The notes beneath the pieces are model-generated. The model was not told the origin of the DNA, did no database searches, and saw only the letters and a program-made list of their open reading frames with translations. Shown piece by piece: positions 53,426 to 62,073 of a stretch of 64,000 nt of DNA. Position 1 is the stretch's first letter, and every line of letters begins with the position of its first letter. The DNA lies in the NCBI GenBank assembly GCA_043747745.1, contig JAYTOP010000054.1, forward strand, positions 1-64,000, in the 5' to 3' direction. Origin of the DNA: SZAS-103 sp043747745 (GTDB lineage Bacteria > Pseudomonadota > Gammaproteobacteria > Xanthomonadales > Xanthomonadaceae). A program made the translations under genes and the position numbers.

Positions 53426-55245
53426 TCCACAGTCACCGACTTCGCCAAATTGCGCGGCTGATCCACATCCGTGCCGCGCTGCACGGCGACGTGGTACGAC
53501 AGCAGTTGCAGCGGGATCGTCGAGACCACCGGCGCGGCGATCTCGCCGCATTCAGGCATCACCAGGGTGTGGCCGAGGTCGGCATGCACATGCACGCCGG
53601 CATCGACGAACAGGTAAAGCTCGCCGCCGCGTGCGCGGACTTCTTCCATGTTCGACATCAGCTTGTCGACGAGGTGGTCGTTCGGCGCGATCGCGATGAC
53701 CGGCATGTCGGCGTCGACCAGCGCGAGCGGGCCGTGCTTGAGTTCGCCGGCCGCGTAAGCCTCGGCGTGGATGTAGGAAATTTCCTTGAGCTTGAGCGCG
53801 CCTTCCATCGCGACCGGCCAGTGCGTGCCGCGGCCGAGGAACAGCGCGTGCTGCTTGCCGACGAAACGATCGGCTATCGCGCGGATCTGCGAATCGAGCT
53901 TGAGGGTTTCGGTGACCAGTCCCGGCAGTTGTTCGAGCTGTCGCACGCCATCGAGGTAGCGCGCGTCATCGAGGCCCTTCGCGCGCGCGAGTTCGAGCGC
54001 GAACAATGCGAGCGCGACGAGCTGCGTGGTGAACGCCTTGGTCGAGGCGACGCCGATTTCCGGGCCGGCCCGGGTCATCAGCACGAGTTCGGATTCGCGC
54101 ACGATCGACGACTCGGGCACATTGCAGATCGCCATGCGTGTGAGGTAATTGCACTGCTTGGCCATCTTGATCGCGGCCAGCGTATCGGCGGTTTCGCCGG
54201 ACTGCGAGATGCTCAGGAACAAGGTACCGTCCTGCACAACCGGGCTGCGATACCTGTATTCGCTGGCGATCTCGGCGGTGCACGGAATGCCGGCGAGCGA
54301 CTCGATCCAGTATCGCGCGACCAGGCCCGCGTGATAGCTCGTGCCGCACGCGATGATGTGTACGGCTTGGGTCTTTTCGAGCAATTCGGCGGCGTCGACG
54401 CCGAAGATCTGGGTGAGAATGCGGCCACCGGCGATGCGGCCTTCGAGCGTGTCGGCAAGCGCCTGCGGCTGCTCGTGGATTTCCTTGAGCATGTAATGGC
54501 GGTATTCGCCTTTCTCGATCGCGCCGGCGATGAAGTGCGATTCCTTGATCGGCCGCTCGACCTGGTTGCCGTCCATGTCGAACACGCGCAGGCAATCGCT
54601 GGTGATCTCGGCGATATCGCCTTCGTTGAGGTAGACGAACTGGCGCGTCAGCGGCAGCAGCGCATGAATGTCGGACGCGAGGTATTGCTCGCCGTCGCCG
54701 ACGCCCGCGACCAGCGGCGAACCGAGGCGCGCGCCCAGCAACCGGCCCGGTTCGCGCGCCGACATCACTGCGAGCGCATACGCGCCATGCAGACGCGGCA
54801 GCACGACGCGCAGCGCGGCGAGCAGGTCCTTGCCGTCGCGCTGCTGGTGCTCGATCAGGTGCGCGACGACTTCGGTATCGGTCTGCGAGGTGAATTCGTA
54901 GCCTTGCGCCAGCAGTTCGGCGCGTAGTTCGGCATGGTTCTCGATGATGCCGTTGTGCACCACCGACACATCGCCCGACACATGCGGATGCGCGTTGTCG
55001 GTGTTCGGCACGCCGTGCGTCGCCCAGCGCGTGTGCGCGATGCCCGAATGCCCCGCAATCGGATGCTCGCGTTGCAGGAGTTCGAGTTCGACCACCTTGC
55101 CCTTCGCACGCAGGCGCTGGACGCCATGCGCGGTCAACACCGCAATGCCGGCCGAATCGTAGCCGCGGTATTCGAGCGCCTTCAGGCCTTCGATGAGATG
55201 GCCGACAACGTCGCGCCGCGCACTGATTCCTACGATTCCGCACAT
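53422..55245 (-). CDS. glmS: Glutamine-fructose-6-phosphate aminotransferase
   Basis: First committed enzyme of UDP-GlcNAc synthesis; forms glucosamine-6-phosphate from fructose-6-phosphate and glutamine. It has 607 residues, the normal length. The N-terminal nucleophile Cys follows the start Met (MCGIVGISARRDV) and the glutaminase domain contains HTRWATHGVPN. Two SIS domains follow, with ACGTSYHAG and SISQSGETADTL. The C-terminus PRNLAKSVTVE is the conserved tail that lines the active site. It starts divergently from the ABC exporter operon, about 200 bases away. No glmS ribozyme or GlmY/Z-type site is visible. Confidence 0.97.
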   Translation of the reverse strand: MCGIVGISARRDVVGHLIEGLKALEYRGYDSAGIAVLTAHGVQRLRAKGKVVELELLQREHPIAGHSGIAHTRWATHGVPNTDNAHPHVSGDVSVVHNGIIENHAELRAELLAQGYEFTSQTDTEVVAHLIEHQQRDGKDLLAALRVVLPRLHGAYALAVMSAREPGRLLGARLGSPLVAGVGDGEQYLASDIHALLPLTRQFVYLNEGDIAEITSDCLRVFDMDGNQVERPIKESHFIAGAIEKGEYRHYMLKEIHEQPQALADTLEGRIAGGRILTQIFGVDAAELLEKTQAVHIIACGTSYHAGLVARYWIESLAGIPCTAEIASEYRYRSPVVQDGTLFLSISQSGETADTLAAIKMAKQCNYLTRMAICNVPESSIVRESELVLMTRAGPEIGVASTKAFTTQLVALALFALELARAKGLDDARYLDGVRQLEQLPGLVTETLKLDSQIRAIADRFVGKQHALFLGRGTHWPVAMEGALKLKEISYIHAEAYAAGELKHGPLALVDADMPVIAIAPNDHLVDKLMSNMEEVRARGGELYLFVDAGVHVHADLGHTLVMPECGEIAAPVVSTIPLQLLSYHVAVQRGTDVDQPRNLAKSVTVE

Positions 55246-55321
55246 AAGCCTTACCCCGGATGCATGTCGTTCGACGAAACCGCGATTCTAACCGGTGTCG
55301 CCGTATGCCCGCCTGCGGCCA

Positions 55322-55362
55322 TGTCCGGCGGCGCAGCGGACGTCCGCGCAGCGCTGCGGACA
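55322..55362. promoter_or_regulatory. Candidate upstream activator site
   Basis: A perfect 12-base palindrome GCGGACGTCCGC (55336-55347) is framed by TGTCCG (55322-55327) and CGGACA (55357-55362), an almost symmetrical array of TGTCCG half-sites. It lies about 40-75 bases upstream of the sigma-54 promoter, a position suited to an NtrC-type activator, and the operon's last genes encode such an activator. Function is inferred. Confidence 0.5.
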
Positions 55363-55397
55363 CATCGCAACGCATTGATTCGCAGGGAGTGAAGCGC

Positions 55398-55414
55398 TGG
55401 CACGAATCCTGCTT
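55398..55414 (+). promoter_or_regulatory. Sigma-54 (-24/-12) promoter of the ABC exporter operon
   Basis: TGGCAC (55398-55403), five bases, CTGCTT. The invariant GG (55399-55400) and GC (55411-55412) are exactly ten bases apart, as required for RpoN promoters. Transcription would start near 55424, about 20 bases before the adaptor gene's ATG at 55446. Confidence 0.75.
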
Positions 55415-55445
55415 TGGAGGTTACAGCACCTGAGCGCGAGCGACC

Positions 55446-56771
55446 ATGACCCGCATCACACCCATCCGTGGCAACGGAACGCCGGACCATTCCGGCCGCA
55501 GCAGCGGAATCCGCGATACGTCCGCACAGGACAGCGTGCGCGGCACATCGCCATCGGCAGCACGCAAACGCTGGTTGCTGATCGCCGGTGGCGGCTTGCT
55601 CGTCCTGCTGCTGGTATTCGGCGTCAGGACCTGGCTCGCGGGCGCACGCTCGGTGGACAGCTCACGCCTGCGCATCGCCACCGTAACCCGCGGCACCTTG
55701 GTGCGCGACATCTCGGCCGACGGCCGGGTGATCTCCGCGAACAGCCCGACCCTGTACGCGGTCGCCGCAGGCACGGTGAGCCTGAACGTTGTCGCCGGCG
55801 ACGCCGTGAAGAAGGGCCAGCCGCTCGCCACGATCGACAGCCCCGAACTCAAGAGCCGGCTCGCGCAGGAGCAGTCCAGCTTGTCCAGCGCGCAGGCCGA
55901 GGTCGGGCGCGCCGAACTCGGCGTGCGCATGCAGGCCTCGACCGCGCAGAAATTGCTGGACCAGGCTGGCGTCGATCGCCAGGCCGCCGCGCGCGAACTC
56001 GAACGCATGCAGAAAGCCTACGCACTCGGCGCGATCGCGCAGGTCGAGGTATTGCGCGCGCAGGACAACGTCGCCAAGGCCGAGATCGCGCTCGCGCATG
56101 CGCGCCAGGATCGTTCGTTGCTGATCGACACAGCGGGCTTCGACCTGCAAACCAGGCGCCAGCTTGCCGACCGCCAGCATGTCGTGGTGGACGAGTTGCA
56201 GCGCCAGGTCGATGCGCTGGCGATCCGTTCGCCGGTCGACGGCCAGGTCGGCCAGGTGCTGATTGCCCAGCGCGCGAACGTTGCGGCGAACGCCCCACTC
56301 ATCAGCGTGGTCGATCTGTCGGCGTTCGAACTCGAGATCAAGGTGCCGGAGAGTTTCGCTCGCGACCTGGCGATCGGCATGCCGGCGCAGATCAGCGGCA
56401 CCAACAATACGTCTTCGGGACAAGTCAGTTCGGTCTCGCCGGAAGTGGTCGCCGGCGAAGTGACCGGACGCTTGCGGTTTGTCGGCAAACAACCAGCCGG
56501 CCTGCGCCAGAACCAGCGCCTGTCGGTGCGCATCGTGCTCGACCAGAAAACCGATGCGCTGCAGGTCGAGCGCGGTTCGTTCGTGGACAGCAGCGGCGGG
56601 CGTTCTGCGTATTTCGTCGATGGCAGCAGCGCCGAACGCCGTCCGATCCGGGTCGGCATATCGTCGCTCGGCGCGGTGGAAATCCTCGACGGTGCCAAGG
56701 TCGGCGACCGCATCGTGGTCTCCGGCGAAGACCTGTTCGGCGACGCCACGCACGCACGCATCAGTCGCTGA
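55446..56771 (+). CDS. Periplasmic adaptor of an ABC exporter (HlyD/MacA type)
   Basis: Membrane-fusion protein of 441 residues. One membrane helix (WLLIAGGGLLVLLLVFGV) follows a 40-residue cytoplasmic tail. The lipoyl half motifs are AGTVSLNVVAGDAVKKGQPL and DGQVGQVLIAQRANVAANAP. A long helical hairpin lies between them (SSAQAEVGRAELGVRMQAST onward), and the beta-barrel follows (FELEIKVPESFARDLAIG). It is the first gene of an operon with an ATPase and two permeases, and is preceded by a sigma-54 promoter. It would bridge the permease to an outer-membrane channel encoded elsewhere. Confidence 0.9.
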   Translation: MTRITPIRGNGTPDHSGRSSGIRDTSAQDSVRGTSPSAARKRWLLIAGGGLLVLLLVFGVRTWLAGARSVDSSRLRIATVTRGTLVRDISADGRVISANSPTLYAVAAGTVSLNVVAGDAVKKGQPLATIDSPELKSRLAQEQSSLSSAQAEVGRAELGVRMQASTAQKLLDQAGVDRQAAARELERMQKAYALGAIAQVEVLRAQDNVAKAEIALAHARQDRSLLIDTAGFDLQTRRQLADRQHVVVDELQRQVDALAIRSPVDGQVGQVLIAQRANVAANAPLISVVDLSAFELEIKVPESFARDLAIGMPAQISGTNNTSSGQVSSVSPEVVAGEVTGRLRFVGKQPAGLRQNQRLSVRIVLDQKTDALQVERGSFVDSSGGRSAYFVDGSSAERRPIRVGISSLGAVEILDGAKVGDRIVVSGEDLFGDATHARISR

Positions 56772-56832
56772 CCCATTCACTATCCCCGAAACGCGCCGCC
56801 CGACCAACCCATTGTTGACCCTGGAGCCACCC

Positions 56833-57567
<735 letters not shown>

Positions 57568-57577
57568 GGCGCTCGCC

Positions 57578-58891
57578 ATGTTCGCTTACTACTTCGACCT
57601 CGCCCTGCGCAGCTTCCGGCGCAACAAGATGCTGACCGCGTTGATGGTCGTCGCAATCGCGCTCGGTATCGGCGCCGCGATGACCACGTTAACGGTATTC
57701 CACGTGCTGTCGGGCGATCCACTGCCGGGCAAGAGCAGTACCTTGTTCTATCCGCAGATGGATCCGGAGAGCAAGGACAACTACCACGCCGGCAGCGAAC
57801 CGCCAGGCCAGCTCACGCTCCTGGACGCCGAGGCGTTGCTGAAGGCAAAACGCGGCGACCACCAGGCGCTGATGACGGGCGGCCAGGTCCCGGTGCAGCC
57901 GCAACGCCAGGGACTCATGCCGTTCAGTGTCGACGCGCGCTACACGTCCGCCGATTTCTTCCCGATGTTCAACACGCCCTTCCTGTACGGCAGCGGCTGG
58001 GATGCGGCATCCGATGAAGCGCATGCACGCGTGGTGGTGATCGACAAATCGCTCAACGACAAGCTGTACGACGGCGGCAACAGCATCGGCAAGACCTTGC
58101 GCGTGGACGACCACGATTTCCGCATCGTCGGCGTGCTCAAGGACTGGCGTCCTGCGCCGAAATTCTACGATCTCAATACCGGCGACCATGGCTTCGGCCT
58201 GTCCGAATTGGTCTTCGCGCCGTTCGCGACGGCGCATGAACTCAAGCTACCGCGCAGCGGCAACATGAGCTGCTTCGCCAATACGCCCGAAGGCGTGCAC
58301 GCCACGGATCTCGGCGCACCCTGCGAGTGGATCCAGTTCTGGGTGCAACTGGACACGCCGCAGAAGGCGCAGGCTTATCTCGCATTCCTGCGCAATTACT
58401 CCGACCAGCAACGCGCGGCCGGACGCTACACGCGACCCACCAATGTCCGCCTGCGCGATCTCATGACGTGGCTGGACTACAGCAAGGTCGTGCCCAGCGA
58501 CGTCGAATTGCAGGCATGGCTCGCGTTCGGATTCCTGCTGGTCTGCCTGCTCAATACGGTCGGGCTGTTGCTCGCGAAATTCCTGCGGCGCTCATCCGAG
58601 ATCGGCGTGCGCCGCGCGCTTGGCGCGTCGCGGCGCGCGATATTTGCGCAATGCCTGGTCGAGGCGGGCACGGTCGGCCTGGTCGGCGGTGTGCTCGGCC
58701 TGGGTCTTGCCGAACTCGGCCTGTGGGCCGTGCGCCAGCAGCCGACCGAGTACGCCGAGTTGGCGCGCCTGGACCCGCTGATGCTGCTGGCGACCTTCGT
58801 ACTGGCGATCCTCGCGAGCGTGCTCGCCGGTCTGTTGCCGGCCTGGCGCGCGTGTCTCGTCGCGCCCGCCATCCAGCTCAAGTCGCAATGA
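57578..58891 (+). CDS. ABC exporter permease (MacB/FtsX type) 1
   Basis: Permease of 437 residues. An N-terminal membrane helix (MLTALMVVAIALGIGAAMT) is followed by a large periplasmic MacB_PCD-like domain (about 50-290, with FSVDARYTSADFFPMF). Three C-terminal helices form the FtsX domain: AFGFLLVCLLNTVGLLLAKF, EAGTVGLVGGVLGLGLAELG and LLATFVLAILASVLAGLLP. The cytoplasmic EIGVRRALGASRRAIF coupling motif is intact. It pairs with the second permease as a heterodimer, as is typical for this operon layout. Confidence 0.92.
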   Translation: MFAYYFDLALRSFRRNKMLTALMVVAIALGIGAAMTTLTVFHVLSGDPLPGKSSTLFYPQMDPESKDNYHAGSEPPGQLTLLDAEALLKAKRGDHQALMTGGQVPVQPQRQGLMPFSVDARYTSADFFPMFNTPFLYGSGWDAASDEAHARVVVIDKSLNDKLYDGGNSIGKTLRVDDHDFRIVGVLKDWRPAPKFYDLNTGDHGFGLSELVFAPFATAHELKLPRSGNMSCFANTPEGVHATDLGAPCEWIQFWVQLDTPQKAQAYLAFLRNYSDQQRAAGRYTRPTNVRLRDLMTWLDYSKVVPSDVELQAWLAFGFLLVCLLNTVGLLLAKFLRRSSEIGVRRALGASRRAIFAQCLVEAGTVGLVGGVLGLGLAELGLWAVRQQPTEYAELARLDPLMLLATFVLAILASVLAGLLPAWRACLVAPAIQLKSQ

Positions 58892-58896
58892 AAACG

Positions 58897-58979
58897 CCCT
58901 CTCCCATTTCTGGAGAGGGCCGGGGTGAGGGCTCGCCCTTGCCGCACATCATCGTCACTGGACTCCCGCCTTCGCGGGA
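58897..58979. repeat. Two dispersed hairpin repeats
   Basis: CCCTCTCC (58897-58904)/GGAGAGGG (58912-58919) is followed by GGGGTGAGGG, and then by TCCCGC (58964-58969)/GCGGGA (58974-58979) of the common ACTCCCGCCTTCGCGGGAATGA type. Both lie in the 104-base gap between the two permease genes. They may modulate the relative amount of the second permease message. Confidence 0.85.
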
Positions 58980-58995
58980 ATGACGGAGCAAAAAA

Positions 58996-60216
58996 ATGGA
59001 CATTCGCCCCATCCTCTCGACTCTGAGTCGCCACAAGATCGCCTCCGCGCTGATCGTGCTCGAGATCGCATTGAGCTGCGCGATCATCTGCAACGCCGTG
59101 TTCCTGATCGGCGAGCGCGTGCAGCACATCGGCATGCCCAGCGGCGTAGCCGAACAGGAAGTCGTCGACATCGAGATCAACGGCATCGGCAAGAACCAGA
59201 ACGCCGATGCGGCGACGCGCGAGGACATCGCCGCACTGCATGGCGTGGCCGGTGTCACTGCGGTCGCGCAGGCGAACGAGGTGCCATTCGGCGGCTCGTC
59301 GTGGAACTCGGGCGTCATGCTCAAGCCCGACCAGAAGGACGAGACCTTGAACGCGACGCTCTTCATGGGCAGCGAAGAACTGCGCGCCACCCTGGGCTTG
59401 CGTCTGATCGCCGGACGCGATTTCCGCGCCGACGAATACGCCGATTTCGACCAGGCCAAGGCGTTCTTCGAACTCGCGCGCACCGCGATCATCACCCGTG
59501 CGATGGCTACGCGCATGTTTCCCGGCAAGAGCGGCGTCGGCAGCGTGTTCTACATGGGCGATACGCACCCGGTGACCGTGGTCGGCGTGGTCGACCATCT
59601 CGTGCGACCGTCCATGAGCGGATCGTACGATAGCGCCGAATACGCAATGCTGTTGCCGGTCCGCGTGCCCTACACCATGGGCGGCTCCTACCTGCTGCGC
59701 ACGACGCCGGCGCAACGCGATCGCGTCATCAAGGATGCGGTGGCGACGCTGGAGCGCAACAACCCGAATCGCATCGTGATGGAACAACGCACGTTCACCC
59801 AGCTCCGCGACAAGTTCTTCCGGCAGGACCGTTCGATGGTGTGGTTGCTGGTCGCGGTGTGCATCGCGCTGCTCGTGGTCACCGCGCTGGGCATCGTTGG
59901 CCTCGCGAGTTTCTGGGTGCAGCAACGCACCAAGCAGATCGGCGTGCGGCGTGCTTTGGGTGCCACCCGCGGGCAGATCCTGCGTTATTTCCAGATCGAG
60001 AACTTCATGCTCGCAACCATCGGCATCGCGCTCGGCATGGGGCTGGCCTACGGGATCAACCTGTTGCTGATGCATTACTACGAACTGCCGCGCCTGCCCG
60101 CGATCTACTTGCCCGCCGGGGCGGCGACCCTGTGGCTGCTCGGCCAGATCGCCGTGCTCGGCCCGGCCCGACGCGCGGCGGCGGTGCCGCCTGCGGTCGC
60201 CACGCGCAGCGTGTAG
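58996..60216 (+). CDS. ABC exporter permease (MacB/FtsX type) 2
   Basis: Second permease of 406 residues. The N-terminal helix is IASALIVLEIALSCAIICNA; the periplasmic domain (about 45-275) contains MATRMFPGKSGVGSVFY. Three terminal helices follow (WLLVAVCIALLVVTALGIVG, MLATIGIALGMGLAYGIN, LWLLGQIAVLGPARRAA). The coupling motif TKQIGVRRALGATRGQILRY is complete. It differs strongly from permease 1 in the periplasmic part, so the complex is probably an asymmetric heterodimer. Its last codons run into a G-rich repeat. Confidence 0.92.
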   Translation: MDIRPILSTLSRHKIASALIVLEIALSCAIICNAVFLIGERVQHIGMPSGVAEQEVVDIEINGIGKNQNADAATREDIAALHGVAGVTAVAQANEVPFGGSSWNSGVMLKPDQKDETLNATLFMGSEELRATLGLRLIAGRDFRADEYADFDQAKAFFELARTAIITRAMATRMFPGKSGVGSVFYMGDTHPVTVVGVVDHLVRPSMSGSYDSAEYAMLLPVRVPYTMGGSYLLRTTPAQRDRVIKDAVATLERNNPNRIVMEQRTFTQLRDKFFRQDRSMVWLLVAVCIALLVVTALGIVGLASFWVQQRTKQIGVRRALGATRGQILRYFQIENFMLATIGIALGMGLAYGINLLLMHYYELPRLPAIYLPAGAATLWLLGQIAVLGPARRAAAVPPAVATRSV

Positions 60217-60227
60217 AGTGCTGCGGG

Positions 60228-60255
60228 AGATTGGAGACTGGGGATTGGGGACTGG
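60228..60255. repeat. Short G-rich repeat before the four-helix-bundle gene
   Basis: A run of GGGGACTGG/GGAGACTGG-type units lies between permease 2 and the next gene. Similar GGGGA-rich strings are found next to genes of this kind in other Xanthomonadales (recollection). Confidence 0.6.
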
Positions 60256-60259
60256 TTGC

Positions 60260-60643
60260 GTGGCGATCCGAAGTTACGAAGACCTCGATGTCTGGCGCGA
60301 AGCGATGATGCTCGTGGCAGCCGTGTACGAAGCGTCTGCGAAATTTCCGGCCGATGAACGTTTCGGCCTGACTTCGCAACTCCGGCGTGCAGCCGTTTCG
60401 GTGCCATCGAATATCGCTGAAGGACATGCGCGCTCGTCCACGCGCGACTTCCTGCGATTCCTGTCGATGGCGATGGGTTCGTTGGCCGAGCTTCGCACGC
60501 AATTCCTCATCGCCGAACAACAGGGATTCGTAGCTGTCGATTCGCTCGATCCTGTCTTCGCGCGTGTCGATACGGTCGGCCGGTTGCTGCGTGGCCTGAC
60601 AAAGTCGTTGCACACCAAGCTCTCCCAAGCCCCCAGCCGCTAA
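60260..60643 (+). CDS. Four-helix bundle protein (23S rRNA IVP/bAvd family)
   Basis: Small protein of 127 residues from GTG 60260 (VAIRSYEDLDVWREAM); an ATG-like start in the G-rich repeat upstream would add 14 residues and is less likely. The family signature is complete: SYEDLDVWREAMMLV, FGLTSQLRRAAVSVPSNIAEG, DFLRFLSMAMGSLAELRTQ. Relatives occur within 23S rRNA intervening sequences and as accessory proteins (Avd) of diversity-generating retroelements, but most stand alone, as here. It sits inside the exporter/regulator operon, flanked by repeats, which suggests insertion. Confidence 0.87.
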   Translation: MAIRSYEDLDVWREAMMLVAAVYEASAKFPADERFGLTSQLRRAAVSVPSNIAEGHARSSTRDFLRFLSMAMGSLAELRTQFLIAEQQGFVAVDSLDPVFARVDTVGRLLRGLTKSLHTKLSQAPSR

Positions 60644-60659
60644 CCCCAAACCCCCGCCC

Positions 60660-62051
60660 ATGCCTACCATCCTCGTGATCGACGACAACCCGGCGGTTGC
60701 CGTCGCGCTGGAAGTGCTGTTCTCGTTGCACGAGATCGGTACGCTCAGCGCGCAATCGCCACAGGCCGGGCTGGCGCTGCTCGAACGCGAACCCATCGAC
60801 CTGGTCGTGCAGGACATGAACTTCAGCGCCGACACCACGTCGGGCGAAGAAGGCGAAGCGCTGTTCCGCGCGATCCGCGCACGCTATCCGGATCTGCCGG
60901 TCATCCTGCTGACCGCATGGACGCACCTGACCTCGGCGGTGGATCTGGTAAAAACTGGCGCAGCCGATTACCTGGCCAAGCCCTGGGACGACAACAAGCT
61001 GGTGGCGACGGTTGGCAACCTGCTGGAACTCGGTCAAGCCAATCGCGAACTGGCACGACGCAACGGTCGCGACCTGCGCTTGCGGCGCGCACTTGAACAA
61101 CGCTACGACCTGCGTGGCCTGGTGTTCGCCGATCCCGCGACCGAACGCGCGGTCGCGCTGGCCTGCCAGGTCGCGCGCGCCGACGTGCCGGTGCTGATCA
61201 GCGGCGCGAACGGCACCGGCAAGGAACGCATCGCCGAGATCGTGCAAGCCAATTCGGCGGTCAAGGACGGACCGTTCGTGACGCTCAATTGCGGCGCGTT
61301 GCCGAGCGAGCTGATCGAGGCCGAATTGTTCGGCGCGGATGCGGGCGCGTACACCGGGGCGACCAAGGCGCGTGAAGGAAAATTCGAATCGGCCGACGGA
61401 GGAACCCTGTTCCTCGACGAGATCGGCAACCTGCCGCCGGCCGGGCAGATGAAATTGCTGCGAGTGCTGGAGACCGGCAAATTTTCGCGGCTCGGCAGCA
61501 ATCGGGAACGCCAGGTCAAGGTGCGCGTCATCAGCGCGACCAACGCGGACCTGCCCGCGATGATCCGCGACGGACGTTTTCGCGAGGACCTGTACTACCG
61601 CCTCAACGTGATCCAGATCCATCTGCCGACCCTGGCCGAACGGCCCGCCGACATCGCCCCGCTCGCGGAATATTTCCTCTCGATGGGCAGGAGCCCGAAT
61701 GCCGCGGAGGCCATGGATGGCCAAGAGCGGCCGCACGAAAAGCAATTGTCGGCGCAGGCGCATACCGCACTGCATGCGCACACCTGGCCTGGCAATGTCC
61801 GCGAACTGAAGAATTCCCTGCAACGCGCCGTCTTGCTCGCAACAGGAAAGCAGATCGAGGCAGCGGACCTGGGATTGCCTGCTGCATCGAACACGAACCA
61901 GGCATCCGGCGTCAGCGAACCGGATCGCGCGACGATCGAAGCGGCACTCGTGCGCGCCGACGGCGTGATCGCGCAGGCAGCGGCGGAACTGGGTTTCAGC
62001 CGACAGGCGCTGTACCGCCGCATGCAACGGCTGGGCGTCGCGCGCGTATGA
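60660..62051 (+). CDS. Sigma-54-dependent response regulator (NtrC family)
   Basis: Activator of 463 residues. The receiver domain (1-125) has VIDDNPAVAVAL, phospho-Asp in LVVQDMNFSA and the Lys in YLAKPWDD. The AAA+ domain (about 145-380) has Walker A ISGANGTGKERIAE (normally GESGTGKE), the sigma-54 contact loop GAYTGATK (normally GAFTGA), Walker B GTLFLDEIGNL and the arginine fingers region (GRFREDLYYRLNV). A Fis-type helix-turn-helix closes the protein (AAAELGFSRQALYRRMQRL). With the NtrY-like kinase 22 bases downstream it would activate the sigma-54 promoter at the head of this operon. Confidence 0.92.
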   Translation: MPTILVIDDNPAVAVALEVLFSLHEIGTLSAQSPQAGLALLEREPIDLVVQDMNFSADTTSGEEGEALFRAIRARYPDLPVILLTAWTHLTSAVDLVKTGAADYLAKPWDDNKLVATVGNLLELGQANRELARRNGRDLRLRRALEQRYDLRGLVFADPATERAVALACQVARADVPVLISGANGTGKERIAEIVQANSAVKDGPFVTLNCGALPSELIEAELFGADAGAYTGATKAREGKFESADGGTLFLDEIGNLPPAGQMKLLRVLETGKFSRLGSNRERQVKVRVISATNADLPAMIRDGRFREDLYYRLNVIQIHLPTLAERPADIAPLAEYFLSMGRSPNAAEAMDGQERPHEKQLSAQAHTALHAHTWPGNVRELKNSLQRAVLLATGKQIEAADLGLPAASNTNQASGVSEPDRATIEAALVRADGVIAQAAAELGFSRQALYRRMQRLGVARV

Positions 62052-62073
62052 ACAGCGCGCGCACGCAGCGTCG

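Noticed and set aside
58477..60075. 532-codon minus-strand frame across the permease genes
   Set aside because: Antisense shadow across two intact FtsX-like permeases and a repeat; no start signal or domain.
60217..60660. Diversity-generating retroelement
   Set aside because: The four-helix-bundle gene is Avd-like, but there is no reverse transcriptase gene and no template/variable repeat pair in the window.
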